Of a stretch of 64,000 nucleotides of DNA, positions 25,549-34,372 are shown piece after piece. The notes under the pieces were generated by a model. The model made no database searches and was not told where the DNA came from. It saw only the letters and a list, made by a program, of their open reading frames with translations. The position numbers were made by a program, and so were the translations under genes. The DNA lies in the NCBI GenBank assembly GCA_963718195.1, contig CAVQYQ010000003.1, positions 310,001 to 374,000 of the forward strand. Direction: 5' to 3'. This DNA comes from MADRE3 sp963718195 (lineage in GTDB: Bacteria; Desulfobacterota; Desulfobulbia; Desulfobulbales; Desulfocapsaceae). How positions within the stretch are numbered: the stretch's first letter is position 1; each line of letters opens with the position of its first letter.

Positions 25549-26214
25549 ATGGACCAGAGTGACAGTCACTATCGAATCGTTTTGGCAGATGATCATGCGT
25601 TGATTCGTCATGGTATTAAGAACATCATCGCCAAGGAAAACCAATTGCAGATAGTTGGTGAAGTCGGGGACGGTGAGGAGCTGCTTTCTCTTTTGGAGCA
25701 TGACCTTCCGGCACTGGTAATTCTAGATATCTCGATGCCGAAGATAAACGGGGTTGATTTAACCGCAATCCTGAAAAAAAAATATCCTTCGGTAAAGATA
25801 CTGGTGCTCACCATGCATAAAAACACACAGTTTTTTTACCGGGCCATGTCAGCCGGGGCTGATGGATATTTAATCAAAAGTGATTCAGATGATGAACTTC
25901 TGCTGGCTATTAATAAAATACGTAACGGACGGACCTATATATCTCCACTTCTCGTCGATGATTTTACTGACGATGTGCTGAACGCCTATCGGAATCAGGA
26001 GGCCAATACCTTTACCGGCCTGACCAGACGGGAAAAACAGATTCTCGCCATGGTCGTTGACGGCTACACCTCCAAAATGATGGCAAAGAAACTCAACCTG
26101 AGTCCCCGGACGGTTGATCACCACCGTTCGAATCTTCTCAGAAAATTCAAGATGAAGAATAGCGTTGACCTGGTTAATTATGCCGTGCGAAACGGCTATG
26201 TCGTTGTTGAGTGA
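25549..26214 (+). CDS. Orphan NarL/FixJ-type response regulator
   Basis: A 221-residue transcription factor with an N-terminal receiver (acidic pocket in LADDHALIRH, phospho-acceptor D60 in VILDISMPK, conserved K110 in GYLIKSD) and a C-terminal LuxR helix-turn-helix (about 155-215, LTRREKQILAMVVDGYTSKMMAKKLN). No histidine kinase gene lies beside it. The ATG is one base after the nth stop, so it is probably co-transcribed with a DNA-repair gene, an unusual setting whose meaning is unclear. Confidence 0.93.
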   Translation: MDQSDSHYRIVLADDHALIRHGIKNIIAKENQLQIVGEVGDGEELLSLLEHDLPALVILDISMPKINGVDLTAILKKKYPSVKILVLTMHKNTQFFYRAMSAGADGYLIKSDSDDELLLAINKIRNGRTYISPLLVDDFTDDVLNAYRNQEANTFTGLTRREKQILAMVVDGYTSKMMAKKLNLSPRTVDHHRSNLLRKFKMKNSVDLVNYAVRNGYVVVE

Positions 26215-26536
26215 CGACCGACGCTAAAGAACTGTCAGCCTAAGGTAACATCTATCCGCTTGCCCATGGAACCAACAGTCCTTTTTCCAAAGGAGAATAA
26301 TTGAGGACCCGGGTACAGCTTTTAGGGTTTGCTACGAAATTTTCTCTTTTTCACTTCACTCGATGTTGGGATCTTATTTGTTTGCAATCACGAAATAAAA
26401 CCAAACGCGGAAAGAAAAACTAGGTACATATACCTAGGTGAAAATGGGTAATTGTCACAATTGTATTTATTGCTGAAAACAGTAATAGTTCCTGCGTCTT
26501 CAGTAAATTTATCATGATTTTGACAGAGGGGTTACC
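26215..26536. other. 322-bp non-coding stretch upstream of the HU gene
   Basis: No gene is apparent. The stretch is AT-rich in its second half and holds a 7-4-7 inverted repeat at 26420-26437 about 100 bp upstream of the HU start codon. I could not place a convincing -35/-10 pair. Confidence 0.6.
26420..26437. promoter_or_regulatory. Inverted repeat upstream of the HU gene
   Basis: CTAGGTA and TACCTAG arms are separated by CATA. The perfect 7-bp arms and short spacer fit a dimeric regulator site better than a terminator. No matching regulator can be named. Confidence 0.4.
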
Positions 26537-26812
26537 ATGAACAAAGGCGAGTTGGTTGCAAGCATAGCAGAGTCGGGAGATTTAACAAAAATTGCTGCGG
26601 GAAAAGCACTCGACAGTGTGCTTGCCCACATGGCTGGTGCGATGGAGCGGGGTGAGCGCGTGACTCTGGCCGGTTTCGGTTCTTTTCGTGTGGTCGTGCG
26701 GGCCGAGCAGAAAGGACGAAATCCGCAGACGGGCCAGGCAATAACAATACCGGCGCATAACGTTGTCAAATTTCGGCCTGGAAAGAAACTCTGTACCAGG
26801 GTTAAAATTTAG
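26537..26812 (+). CDS. HU-family DNA-binding protein
   Basis: A small nucleoid protein, 91 residues, with the HU/IHF pattern: helical N-terminus NKGELVASIAESGDLTKIAAGKALDS, then GERVTLAGFGSFRV and the DNA-binding arm GRNPQTGQAITIPAHNVVKFRPGKKL containing the conserved Asn-Pro that intercalates into bent DNA. It is HU-beta-like rather than IHF. The ribosome site AGAGGGG precedes the ATG. Its stop codon interlocks with the stop of the convergent lgt gene (4-bp overlap). Confidence 0.95.
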   Translation: MNKGELVASIAESGDLTKIAAGKALDSVLAHMAGAMERGERVTLAGFGSFRVVVRAEQKGRNPQTGQAITIPAHNVVKFRPGKKLCTRVKI

Positions 26813-27621
26813 GCAGCGCCATGTTTCTGTCCTGCTCTGGCGAGCAATCCCCAGAGCAGGAAGCCGCCGCAAACCATGATGGCGCTGAGCAACTGGCCCA
26901 TGGATATCAGGTCGTAAATCATACCTATCTGGGGATCAGGTTCTCGGAAGAATTCAACAATGAACCTGAAAATTCCATAACCGACAAGAAACAGAGCGAG
27001 TAATGAACCGTGGGGCCAGTTGCTGTCCGCCTGCCACGGTCGATTACGGTTTGACCAGAGAAGTGCAAAGAGAACAAATCCCTCAAGGATAACTTCATAG
27101 AGCTGAGATGGGTGCCTGATGACGGGGCCGCCACCCGGAAAAATCATACCCCAGGGGAGATCTGTGGCTCTTCCGAAAAGTTCTCCGTTGATGAAGTTAC
27201 CAATTCTTCCCAGCCCCAGGCCGATGGGGACGGTCACCACGTAAATATCTGCCGTTTTCCAGAAGCTGATCTTCTTCAGTCTGCAAAAGATAAATCCGGC
27301 GATAATCAGGGCAACGGTCGCCCCATGAAACGACATTCCACCAGACCATGTGGCCGGAATTTCCAGTGGATTATCAAGATAATAGGGGAGGTTATAGAAC
27401 AGAACATAACCGAGACGACCACCGATGATAATGGCAATGATCAGTACAATATTGAGGTTTTCAAAATGAGCAACTAGGGGATCAAACTTGAAATCTCTTA
27501 TCTGTTTTTTAACAAGAAAGTAACTGGCCATAAACCCAACGACGTACATAAGTCCGTACCAGCGAATCTTCAGTGGGCCAAGGTGGAGAAGAACCGGATC
27601 AATTTCAGGGTAAGTGAGCAT
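26809..27621 (-). CDS. lgt: Prolipoprotein diacylglyceryl transferase
   Basis: Transfers diacylglycerol from phosphatidylglycerol to the lipobox cysteine of prolipoproteins in the inner membrane. The protein has 270 residues and seven hydrophobic segments. The Lgt signature GLGLGRIGNFINGELFGR is near residue 135 and the essential His is in SFHGATVALI near residue 100. It lies downstream of mnmG on the same strand with a 20-bp gap, and converges on the HU gene with overlapping stop codons. Confidence 0.97.
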   Translation of the reverse strand: MLTYPEIDPVLLHLGPLKIRWYGLMYVVGFMASYFLVKKQIRDFKFDPLVAHFENLNIVLIIAIIIGGRLGYVLFYNLPYYLDNPLEIPATWSGGMSFHGATVALIIAGFIFCRLKKISFWKTADIYVVTVPIGLGLGRIGNFINGELFGRATDLPWGMIFPGGGPVIRHPSQLYEVILEGFVLFALLWSNRNRPWQADSNWPHGSLLALFLVGYGIFRFIVEFFREPDPQIGMIYDLISMGQLLSAIMVCGGFLLWGLLARAGQKHGAA

Positions 27622-27641
27622 GGTTATTGGCTGGTGGAATT

Positions 27642-29567
27642 TTAATTGGTGGCCGTTTCCGGGCCACCCTGTTTTTTCTGGTGCCTTATTTTTCTCAGAT
27701 GGACCTGCAGGATCGATATGGCCGCCGGAGTAACTCCTGAGATCCGTGAGGCCTGGCCAAGCGATAGTGGTTTAACCGTGGTCAATTTCTCGATAACTTC
27801 ATTGGATAAGCCTGACAGGGCTGAATAATCGAGGGTAACCGGAAGTGTCATCGACTCCATTTTTCGAAACCGGGACACCTGCTCCTCCTGCCGTTGAATG
27901 TAGCCGCTGAACTTTACCTGCAGCTGTATCTCTTCCTTGAATTCAGAGCGCAGGAGCTGATCTGCTCCGTCCATGCCCTCACCAGACAGCAATTCAGCAA
28001 GGTGGTTGATGGATAATTCAGGACGACGCAGCAGGTCGGCCAGTGATGCTTTCTTTTTCAACGGTGTGCTGCCAATTCGTGCCATGAGGTCATTTGTTAT
28101 CGCTTTTGGACGAACGGAGGTTGTTTCCAGCAGGGTAATGCCTGATTGGATTTCACACTGCTTGTGCCGAAAGACCTGATACTGTTCCTCCGGCAGCAGA
28201 CCGATCTCATATCCTATCTCAGAAAGCCTCTCGTCCGCATTGTCTTCTCTCAGCAGCAGTCTGTACTCTGCCCGAGAGGTGAAGAGCCTGTAGGGTTCTA
28301 ATGTCCCCAGAGTAACCAGGTCATCAATCAGTACGCCAATATATGCCTGTGAACGATCAAGCACAAGAGGGGTGAGTGCTCTTGTTGAACGGACCGCATT
28401 TATGGCTGCCATAAGTCCCTGGGCTGCTGCCTCTTCATAGCCCGATGTCCCGTTAATCTGACCGGCAAGAAAGAGTCCTTTGATTTTCTTGGTTTCCAGT
28501 GAGGGCAGGAGTTCCAGAGGGTCGACATAGTCATATTCAATCGCATACCCCGGCCTGATGATAACGGCGTTTTCAAGGCCCTTGACACTCCTGATCATTG
28601 CCATCTGGGTTGAAAGAGGAAGACTGGTCGGTAGCCCATTGGGGTAGATTTCCACAGTTTCCAACCCTTCCGGCTCAAGAAAGACCTGGTGCCGTCCTTT
28701 CTCAGGAAAACGCATCACCTTGTCTTCAATGGAAGGGCAGTATCTGGCCCCAACCCCTTCTATGATCCCGGCAAACAATGGCGATTGGTCAATTGATTCC
28801 CTGATAATAGTATGGGTGTTCTCATTGGTATAGGTGATATGGCAGGGACGTTGCTCCAAACGGTAAGAGCCTGTATTTCCAAAGGCGAAAAAGTTCGGAG
28901 GCTCGTCACTGTACTGTGGCTCCAGATCTTCATAGTTAATGCTGTTTGCATCCAGTCTCGGGACCGTTCCCGTTTTCATCCGTCCGACCCGAAACCCCTG
29001 TTCTTTAAACCAGCTGGCAAGGCTCAGGGAGGGTGAGTCGCCCATTCGGCCAGCAGGAAAGTTTTTCAAGCCTATGTGAATGAGACCGTTAAGAAAGGTA
29101 CCGGTGGCAACAACAACACTCTTTGTGTGAATTACCTCATCCAGGGAGGTTTTTATTCCAGTTACCCTGCCGTTTTTGACGATAATGGAGTCGACCACCG
29201 CCTGACGAATGGTCAGGTTTTCCTGGTTTTCGAGGATATTTTTCATCCTGAGGCGATAGAGCAGGCGGTCCGCCTGTGCCCGTGAGGATCTGACCGCCGG
29301 GCCCTTGCTGGTATTGAGCATCCGAAACTGAATTGAGGTTTCGTCAATGTTTTTTGCCATTTCACCGCCAAGGGCATCGATCTCCCTGACCAGGTGTCCT
29401 TTTGCAAGACCACCGATGGCCGGGTTGCAGGACATGGCTCCGATGGTATCGACGTTGATTACAGTGACAATGGTCTTACATCCCATTCGTGCGGCAGCGA
29501 GTGCCGCCTCACAACCGGCATGTCCAGCCCCGATAACGGCGACATCAAACAAATCTATTTCACTCAT
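27642..29567 (-). CDS. mnmG: tRNA uridine-5-carboxymethylaminomethyl modification enzyme MnmG (GidA)
   Basis: With MnmE, installs the cmnm5 group at the wobble uridine of several tRNAs, using FAD and a folate one-carbon unit. From MSEIDLFDV the protein has 641 residues. Features are the FAD-binding VIGAGHAGCEAALAAARMG, the GidA signatures GPAVRSSRAQADR and LFLAGQINGTSGYEEAAAQG, and the C-terminal helical MnmE-binding domain. An upstream GTG/ATG extension of 16 codons lacks homology. The partner gene mnmE lies 4.8 kb away on the opposite strand. Confidence 0.96.
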   Translation of the reverse strand: MSEIDLFDVAVIGAGHAGCEAALAAARMGCKTIVTVINVDTIGAMSCNPAIGGLAKGHLVREIDALGGEMAKNIDETSIQFRMLNTSKGPAVRSSRAQADRLLYRLRMKNILENQENLTIRQAVVDSIIVKNGRVTGIKTSLDEVIHTKSVVVATGTFLNGLIHIGLKNFPAGRMGDSPSLSLASWFKEQGFRVGRMKTGTVPRLDANSINYEDLEPQYSDEPPNFFAFGNTGSYRLEQRPCHITYTNENTHTIIRESIDQSPLFAGIIEGVGARYCPSIEDKVMRFPEKGRHQVFLEPEGLETVEIYPNGLPTSLPLSTQMAMIRSVKGLENAVIIRPGYAIEYDYVDPLELLPSLETKKIKGLFLAGQINGTSGYEEAAAQGLMAAINAVRSTRALTPLVLDRSQAYIGVLIDDLVTLGTLEPYRLFTSRAEYRLLLREDNADERLSEIGYEIGLLPEEQYQVFRHKQCEIQSGITLLETTSVRPKAITNDLMARIGSTPLKKKASLADLLRRPELSINHLAELLSGEGMDGADQLLRSEFKEEIQLQVKFSGYIQRQEEQVSRFRKMESMTLPVTLDYSALSGLSNEVIEKLTTVKPLSLGQASRISGVTPAAISILQVHLRKIRHQKKQGGPETATN

Positions 29568-29663
29568 ATATAATCGCTCATTTATTGAAGTACGTTTCTT
29601 ACGATATCCCTGCAATCAGCTTGATCAGGGCGAAAAAAATGATACATGCAGATATGGGCCGGG

Positions 29664-30500
29664 TCACGGTTTTTTCGTCCATGACAGCAGCACCCATCTT
29701 TGTGGATGGTTTCTTTTCACAACAATACCGTCATCATCAACTTTGATGAGTCTTGATTTCAAAAAAGCCGTGAGTTTTTCTTCCTCTTCTCCGTTCAGGT
29801 CGCGAAACATCCAGTTGTATGACTGGACTGCTTCGTCGAGATTTGCAAACCTGAGCTCACCCGGTAATTCAATATGATCGATGCGTGGGTGGATGTTGAA
29901 GCCATAAAGCATATTCAGGGTGTAGATGTAATCTGGTCCGGAGTTGAAATCTCTGCCAATCGCGGCAAAAACGTCGGGATCAAAGGGTGAAGGTGCAATC
30001 CTGTCAGCGATAACCACCTGTTTGAGCGCATGTCTGTCCAGTTTTTGAATGCCTTCTGCCAGATTGTCGATGTTCATTGACCGGGATGCAATAACCAGAT
30101 CATGACTGCCAACCTCTTTTTCATCCCAGTCGTCTTCCCATGCGCATTGTAATGTCTTGATATTCTCAATGTTCTGTTCCCTGGCAAAATCTTTAAGCTG
30201 GCTGAGCATTCCTTCAGAATAATCAATTGCTGTAACCCTATCGACCATCCGGGCATAGGGTACGGCGAGGGTGCCTGGGCCGCAGCCAACATCAAGCACC
30301 GTACTGTTTCGGTCCACCCCTATGATATTTAAAAACTGTTCCACATAATCGGAATTCCTGGTTCGCTGGGCAAAAGAGGCTGACTTTTTATTCCATTCCT
30401 TGGCGCTCTTGCTCTTCCAGGATTTTGCTTCCCGACTGTTATCCCAGAGCAGTTGCCAGTCTATGTCGTTATATAAGGTGATGATCTGCGTCTGACTCAT
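29664..30500 (-). CDS. Class I SAM-dependent methyltransferase
   Basis: A predicted methyltransferase of about 278 residues from the ATG at 30500; a GTG 20 codons upstream is the alternative start. The SAM-binding motif I is VLDVGCGPGTLAVPYA, with an acidic motif II residue in VTAIDYSEGML and a motif III-like LVIASRSMNIDN. The substrate is unknown. It precedes mnmG by about 97 bp on the same strand, so the two may share a transcript. Confidence 0.85.
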   Translation of the reverse strand: MSQTQIITLYNDIDWQLLWDNSREAKSWKSKSAKEWNKKSASFAQRTRNSDYVEQFLNIIGVDRNSTVLDVGCGPGTLAVPYARMVDRVTAIDYSEGMLSQLKDFAREQNIENIKTLQCAWEDDWDEKEVGSHDLVIASRSMNIDNLAEGIQKLDRHALKQVVIADRIAPSPFDPDVFAAIGRDFNSGPDYIYTLNMLYGFNIHPRIDHIELPGELRFANLDEAVQSYNWMFRDLNGEEEEKLTAFLKSRLIKVDDDGIVVKRNHPQRWVLLSWTKKP

Positions 30501-30827
30501 GGTGATTATGGCAGGTGGTACAGGGTTAAGAATCGGAACATGGTCCTGTGGATTATCCACTTAAACGGAATTACCAATAATATGCTGCAAAAAGTAGCAC
30601 AGCTTACCCGCTTCTGCAACAAATGGCATGGGAGAAGCGGTGAAAATAATTGACACTGGTCATTATCTATGTTTAATATTACCTTTTTGTGTTTTGTCGT
30701 TCTACCACTCTTTTTTGGTGTGACGCAGATAAGCCGGGCAAGAAATAACACTCTTTCAGATATCTTTCCGGCGAATGAATATAAAACCATGTGTCGTCAT
30801 GGGATGGTTATTTGAGGATTCAATAAT
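30501..30827. other. 327-bp gap between the methyltransferase gene and rpmH
   Basis: The gap includes the 5' extension of the methyltransferase frame and two overlapping DnaA-box-like sequences in opposite orientation at 30547-30561. The rpmH promoter lies at 30650-30677. No additional gene is apparent. Confidence 0.6.
30650..30677 (+). promoter_or_regulatory. Sigma-70 promoter for rpmH-rnpA
   Basis: TTGACA at 30650-30655 and TTTAAT at 30672-30677 are separated by 16 bp. They match six and five consensus positions respectively. The promoter lies about 150 bp upstream of rpmH. Confidence 0.65.
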
Positions 30828-30965
30828 ATGAGTAAAAGAACTTTTCAACCGAGCAATACGAAACGTAAAAGAAGCCATGGATTTCGTGCTCGAATGCGAA
30901 CCAAGGCTGGTCGTGCCATTATTAACGCCCGAAGAGCCCGGGGACGAAAGCGCCTCTCTGCCTGA
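30828..30965 (+). CDS. rpmH: 50S ribosomal protein L34
   Basis: A 45-residue, strongly basic protein, recognised directly from sequence: the N-terminus MSKRTFQPSNTKRKRSHGF and the C-terminus ARRARGRKRLSA match bacterial L34 closely. The ribosome site TTGAGGATT lies upstream. It begins the conserved rpmH-rnpA-yidD-yidC-khpB-mnmE block and is followed 5 bp later by rnpA. Confidence 0.98.
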   Translation: MSKRTFQPSNTKRKRSHGFRARMRTKAGRAIINARRARGRKRLSA

Positions 30966-30970
30966 TTGAA

Positions 30971-31315
30971 TTGCGGCAGTATGGTCTTCCCAAACAGTAC
31001 CTGTTAAAAAAATCCCGGGATTTTGACACTGTATACAGGTACGGTACACGGCTGCACAGTAAAGGATTCAGCGTGATATTTATCGACAACAGCCGTGAGA
31101 ACAGTCGACTCGGTATTAGTGTAAGCAGGAAAATCAAAGGGGCGGTCGTAAGAAACAGGATTAAGCGGATATTCAGGGAATCGTTTCGGCTTAACAAAGC
31201 AGATTATCCGCAAGGCGCCGATATTGTCATAGCTGTACGACCTGATTTTGATCTTGATTCTCCAAATAGTATCATTCGGGCGGTTAAAAACCTGATGAGT
31301 GCGGGGTCAATGTAA
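30971..31315 (+). CDS. rnpA: Ribonuclease P protein component
   Basis: The protein subunit of RNase P, which matures tRNA 5' ends. About 114 residues from a TTG start. The RNR signature is VVRNRIKRIFRESFR near residue 60, with upstream FDTVYRYGTRLHSKGFSVIF. No ATG is available in frame before the conserved region, so a TTG start is required; the next TTG upstream lies in the rpmH stop region. Downstream yidD begins 3 bp after the stop. Confidence 0.95.
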   Translation: MRQYGLPKQYLLKKSRDFDTVYRYGTRLHSKGFSVIFIDNSRENSRLGISVSRKIKGAVVRNRIKRIFRESFRLNKADYPQGADIVIAVRPDFDLDSPNSIIRAVKNLMSAGSM

Positions 31316-31318
31316 AAG

Positions 31319-31555
31319 ATGATTTTTACGTCTATACGCAGGTTAATTGCCCAAGCTGTGATTGTCCTGATACGAGGGTACCAATATCTGATCTCTCCGC
31401 TATTGCCCCAGGCATGTCGTTATTACCCTACCTGTTCTGCTTATACCATCGAGGCTATTAACCGTTATGGAACGTTGCGCGGGGGACTCAAGGGTCTCTG
31501 GCGCGTTCTGCGATGTCACCCGTTTTCCCAAGGTGGCTACGATCCGGTTGCATAA
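31319..31555 (+). CDS. yidD: Membrane protein insertion efficiency factor YidD
   Basis: A small inner-membrane-associated protein that helps YidC insert proteins. The 78 residues carry an N-terminal amphipathic/hydrophobic segment and the family signature CRYYPTCSAYTIEAINRYG followed by RCHPFSQGGYDPV, including three conserved cysteines. It sits between rnpA and yidC, its usual position. Confidence 0.96.
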   Translation: MIFTSIRRLIAQAVIVLIRGYQYLISPLLPQACRYYPTCSAYTIEAINRYGTLRGGLKGLWRVLRCHPFSQGGYDPVA

Positions 31556-31633
31556 GTTCTCCGGGACTCTGTTCCGGCGTATGTATTGTGAGCGGGCCAT
31601 TTTCACAACTAGACCTGAAGAGTAATTAAGATC

Positions 31634-33307
31634 ATGGATATGTATAGAGCCTTTCTGGCCATTATTATTTCATTTGTCATCCTCGTTGGTTATCAATACT
31701 TTTTTGTGGGACCGGTAAACCAGACGACACCCGAACAGCAAAGCAGTGTCGTCGAACAGCAGGGTGAGACAGCCCAGATCGTTCCACAGACACCTGCCCC
31801 GGTGCCGGCAATATCGGCAGCAGAACCGCTCCAGCCGGTGGCGAGCCAGGCAGCCTCCCGGCCAGCAGAAGAGATATCCGTTGATACGGACCTGTACACG
31901 GTGACGCTCAGTGAGAACGGAGGTGTGCTTACCAGTTTTATTCTGAAAAACTATAATGAAACGAATTCAGAAGATTCTCAGGGGGAGCAGCTAATAAAAA
32001 CAACCCCAGATCAGGGGTTTCCCCTTTCTTTTTCCTGGGGAAGTGCTTTTCCCAGAAATACCCTGTATACCCTTGACAGCAAAACTGTCAGCTTTGACGA
32101 GAAGAGTGGTCGTGCGGTGGTTGTAATGAGAGCCGCAAATGATGCTGGTCTTGAAATTGTTCGTTCCTATGAGTTCAGCAGTGACAGCTATCTGATCAAT
32201 CATTCGGTGACGGTAAGAAATACAAGTAGTCAGCCACTTCAGGGAGCTGGTGGTCTCCATCAGTTGAATATGCCGTTTGGCCTTCTCGGCAAGGGAAGTC
32301 AATGGCTGTTCCGCGGCCCGGCTTTTTATAATGAAGAGGGGTTGCAGGAGTTTAAGCTCAAGGAGTTCAAAGAAGGGCCAAAAAGCGTGCAGGGTACATT
32401 TGATTGGATTGCTTATGAAGGAACCTACTTCATGACCGGAATTATCCCCCAGGACAAGTCAAAAACAATCACCATGAATGCCCAGGGCGAACTGGTCTCA
32501 ATCGATATTGTTTCCTCCCTGGACACGCTCGCACCAGGAGCGGCCAAAACATATACGTATGATCTGTTTTATGGTCCCAAGAAACTGACCTTACTCAAAG
32601 AGATTGGTTTCAACCTGGAAAAGATAATAAACTTCGGATGGTTTGATGTAATCGCCAAGCCGACGCTCTATCTTCTCAACTGGCTTTACAACATCTTCGG
32701 CAACTATGGTGTCGCAATCATTCTTGTCACCGTGATCCTCAAGGCGCTCTTCTGGCCCATAACCCAGAAAGGCTTGAAGTCCATGAAGAATATGCAGAAG
32801 CTGCAGCCGAAGATGGCCAAGATTAAAGAAAAATATAAAGATGATGCTGCCCGGATGAACCAGGAGGTCATGAATCTTTATAAGACCTACAAGGTCAATC
32901 CACTGGGCGGCTGTTTACCCATGGTGCTGCAGATTCCAGTCTTTTTCGCACTGTATAAGGTGTTACTGCAGTCAATAGAACTGCGTCATGCGCCATTCAT
33001 GCTATGGATTACCGATCTATCAGCCCCAGATCGTTTATACCTCGGATTTGATGTACCGTACCTTGGAGGTTTGCCGGTTCTAACCCTGCTCATGGGAGCG
33101 TCTATGTTTTTACAACAGAAGATGACTCCGACAACGGCTGACCCGACCCAGGCAAAAATAATGATGTTTCTTCCCGTCATTTTTACCTTTATGTTTCTCA
33201 ATTTTGCTTCGGGTCTTGTTCTCTACTGGTTTGTCAACAACCTGCTGTCAATCCTGCAGCAGTATATGATTAACCGGAAGAAAAAAACTGTGCCTGCCAC
33301 AACATGA
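31634..33307 (+). CDS. yidC: Membrane protein insertase YidC
   Basis: Inserts and folds inner-membrane proteins, alone or with SecYEG. The 557-residue length is that of the Gram-negative form. An N-terminal membrane anchor occupies residues 3-24. A Pro/Gln/Ala-rich linker follows, then a large periplasmic beta domain (about 55-340), and the conserved five-helix core begins at NYGVAIILVTVILKALFWPIT. The core includes KYKDDAARMNQEVMNLYKTYKVNPLGGCLPMVLQIPVFFALY. The C-terminus ends in a Lys-rich tail. Confidence 0.97.
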   Translation: MDMYRAFLAIIISFVILVGYQYFFVGPVNQTTPEQQSSVVEQQGETAQIVPQTPAPVPAISAAEPLQPVASQAASRPAEEISVDTDLYTVTLSENGGVLTSFILKNYNETNSEDSQGEQLIKTTPDQGFPLSFSWGSAFPRNTLYTLDSKTVSFDEKSGRAVVVMRAANDAGLEIVRSYEFSSDSYLINHSVTVRNTSSQPLQGAGGLHQLNMPFGLLGKGSQWLFRGPAFYNEEGLQEFKLKEFKEGPKSVQGTFDWIAYEGTYFMTGIIPQDKSKTITMNAQGELVSIDIVSSLDTLAPGAAKTYTYDLFYGPKKLTLLKEIGFNLEKIINFGWFDVIAKPTLYLLNWLYNIFGNYGVAIILVTVILKALFWPITQKGLKSMKNMQKLQPKMAKIKEKYKDDAARMNQEVMNLYKTYKVNPLGGCLPMVLQIPVFFALYKVLLQSIELRHAPFMLWITDLSAPDRLYLGFDVPYLGGLPVLTLLMGASMFLQQKMTPTTADPTQAKIMMFLPVIFTFMFLNFASGLVLYWFVNNLLSILQQYMINRKKKTVPATT

Positions 33308-33366
33308 TCACTTTGATTGCCAGAGTGTAGTAGTCGTTTCAGGACGAAAATTATTCAGGAATTATC

Positions 33367-34284
33367 ATGTCACCGGATGCAAAAGATTTTTTTGGAAAAG
33401 ATGTGGCCTCTGCGATCAGGGAGGCTTGCGACACCCTTAAGGTAGCTCAGGAAAACCTCGATATAGAAGTAATTGAGACCGGTTCAACGGGAATCTTCGG
33501 TCTGATCCGGAAGCAGGCACATATTAGAGTGACGATTCAAGCTGAGGAAGCGGGTGCAGAGGAAAAACCAAAGAAAAAAGTACGGCCAGCAAAGCGAAAA
33601 CCAAAGGCAAAGAGTACTCCTCAAAAACAGAGTGAGGTAGCTCAGCCCGGAGGAGCTGGAACTTCAGGTCAAGAGCAAGAGCCTGAAGTCAAAGAAGAGC
33701 ATGTCGTGCCGAACCAAGGGCAGGAACCCTCTCGTGAATCAGTGGAGCTTTCTGCTGCAAGTCTTGATATTATTCGCCATGAGCTTGAGAAGATTCTCGA
33801 TTTGATGACCTGTCCTTCGACGGTTGTTACAGAAGTGATAGAGGGTACTGTCCACTGCAAGGTCAGCGGAGAGTTTGAAGACGACCTCACCGGCCAGGAC
33901 GGCAGGACACTGGACAGCTTGCAATATCTGCTGCGCAAGATCGTTTCAAGAAAAATTTCAGAACGGGTCCGTTTGAGTATTGACGTTGGAGATTATCGTG
34001 AGCGGCGCAATCAGGAATTAAAGGATAAAGCAGTTGACCTCGCGGCTCTCGTTAAACAAAACGGTAAAACCCAGGTTATTCCCTCTCTCAACCCCTCTGA
34101 GCGACGGATGGTCCATGTGGCTCTCCAGGAAGACACGGACATCAGGAGCAGAAGTGTCGGTGACGGGCTTTTTAAGAAGGTACTTATCTATAAACCGGGG
34201 AAGGGCAAAAAAAACAATAACAGAAAAAAATCACGGCCACGATCCCGGAAAAAAAACAATTCTGACCAGGTGAAGGATAGCTAG
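33367..34284 (+). CDS. khpB: RNA-binding protein KhpB (Jag)
   Basis: A cytoplasmic RNA-binding protein, 305 residues, encoded after yidC as in most bacteria. The Jag N-terminal domain (residues 1-55, with GSTGIFGLIRKQAHIRV) is followed by a low-complexity Lys/Pro/Glu linker (about 60-125). The KH domain (about 135-215) has the interrupted GxxG region GQDGRTLDSLQYLLRKIV, and the R3H domain (about 220-285) includes LNPSERRMVHVALQED. The C-terminus is an exceptionally basic Lys/Arg/Asn tract that may add nonspecific RNA affinity. Confidence 0.95.
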   Translation: MSPDAKDFFGKDVASAIREACDTLKVAQENLDIEVIETGSTGIFGLIRKQAHIRVTIQAEEAGAEEKPKKKVRPAKRKPKAKSTPQKQSEVAQPGGAGTSGQEQEPEVKEEHVVPNQGQEPSRESVELSAASLDIIRHELEKILDLMTCPSTVVTEVIEGTVHCKVSGEFEDDLTGQDGRTLDSLQYLLRKIVSRKISERVRLSIDVGDYRERRNQELKDKAVDLAALVKQNGKTQVIPSLNPSERRMVHVALQEDTDIRSRSVGDGLFKKVLIYKPGKGKKNNNRKKSRPRSRKKNNSDQVKDS

Positions 34285-34319
34285 CCAAAGGTACGACAAT
34301 AGAATCCACGTGGGTTTGT

Positions 34320-34351
34320 GAACAGGCCGGTCAGCAATGTCCGGCCTGTTC
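34320..34351 (+). terminator. Hairpin between khpB and mnmE
   Basis: Perfect 11-bp arms GAACAGGCCGG and CCGGCCTGTTC flank a 10-base loop. Only a short TGTTT follows, so termination is likely partial. The mnmE start codon lies 22 bp downstream. Confidence 0.6.
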
Positions 34352-34372
34352 TGTTTCAAGCAGGGTGACGAG

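Noticed and set aside
30501..30827. Chromosome replication origin at rpmH
   Set aside because: Only one overlapping pair of DnaA-like boxes and no dnaA, dnaN or box cluster; kept as a low-interest observation only.
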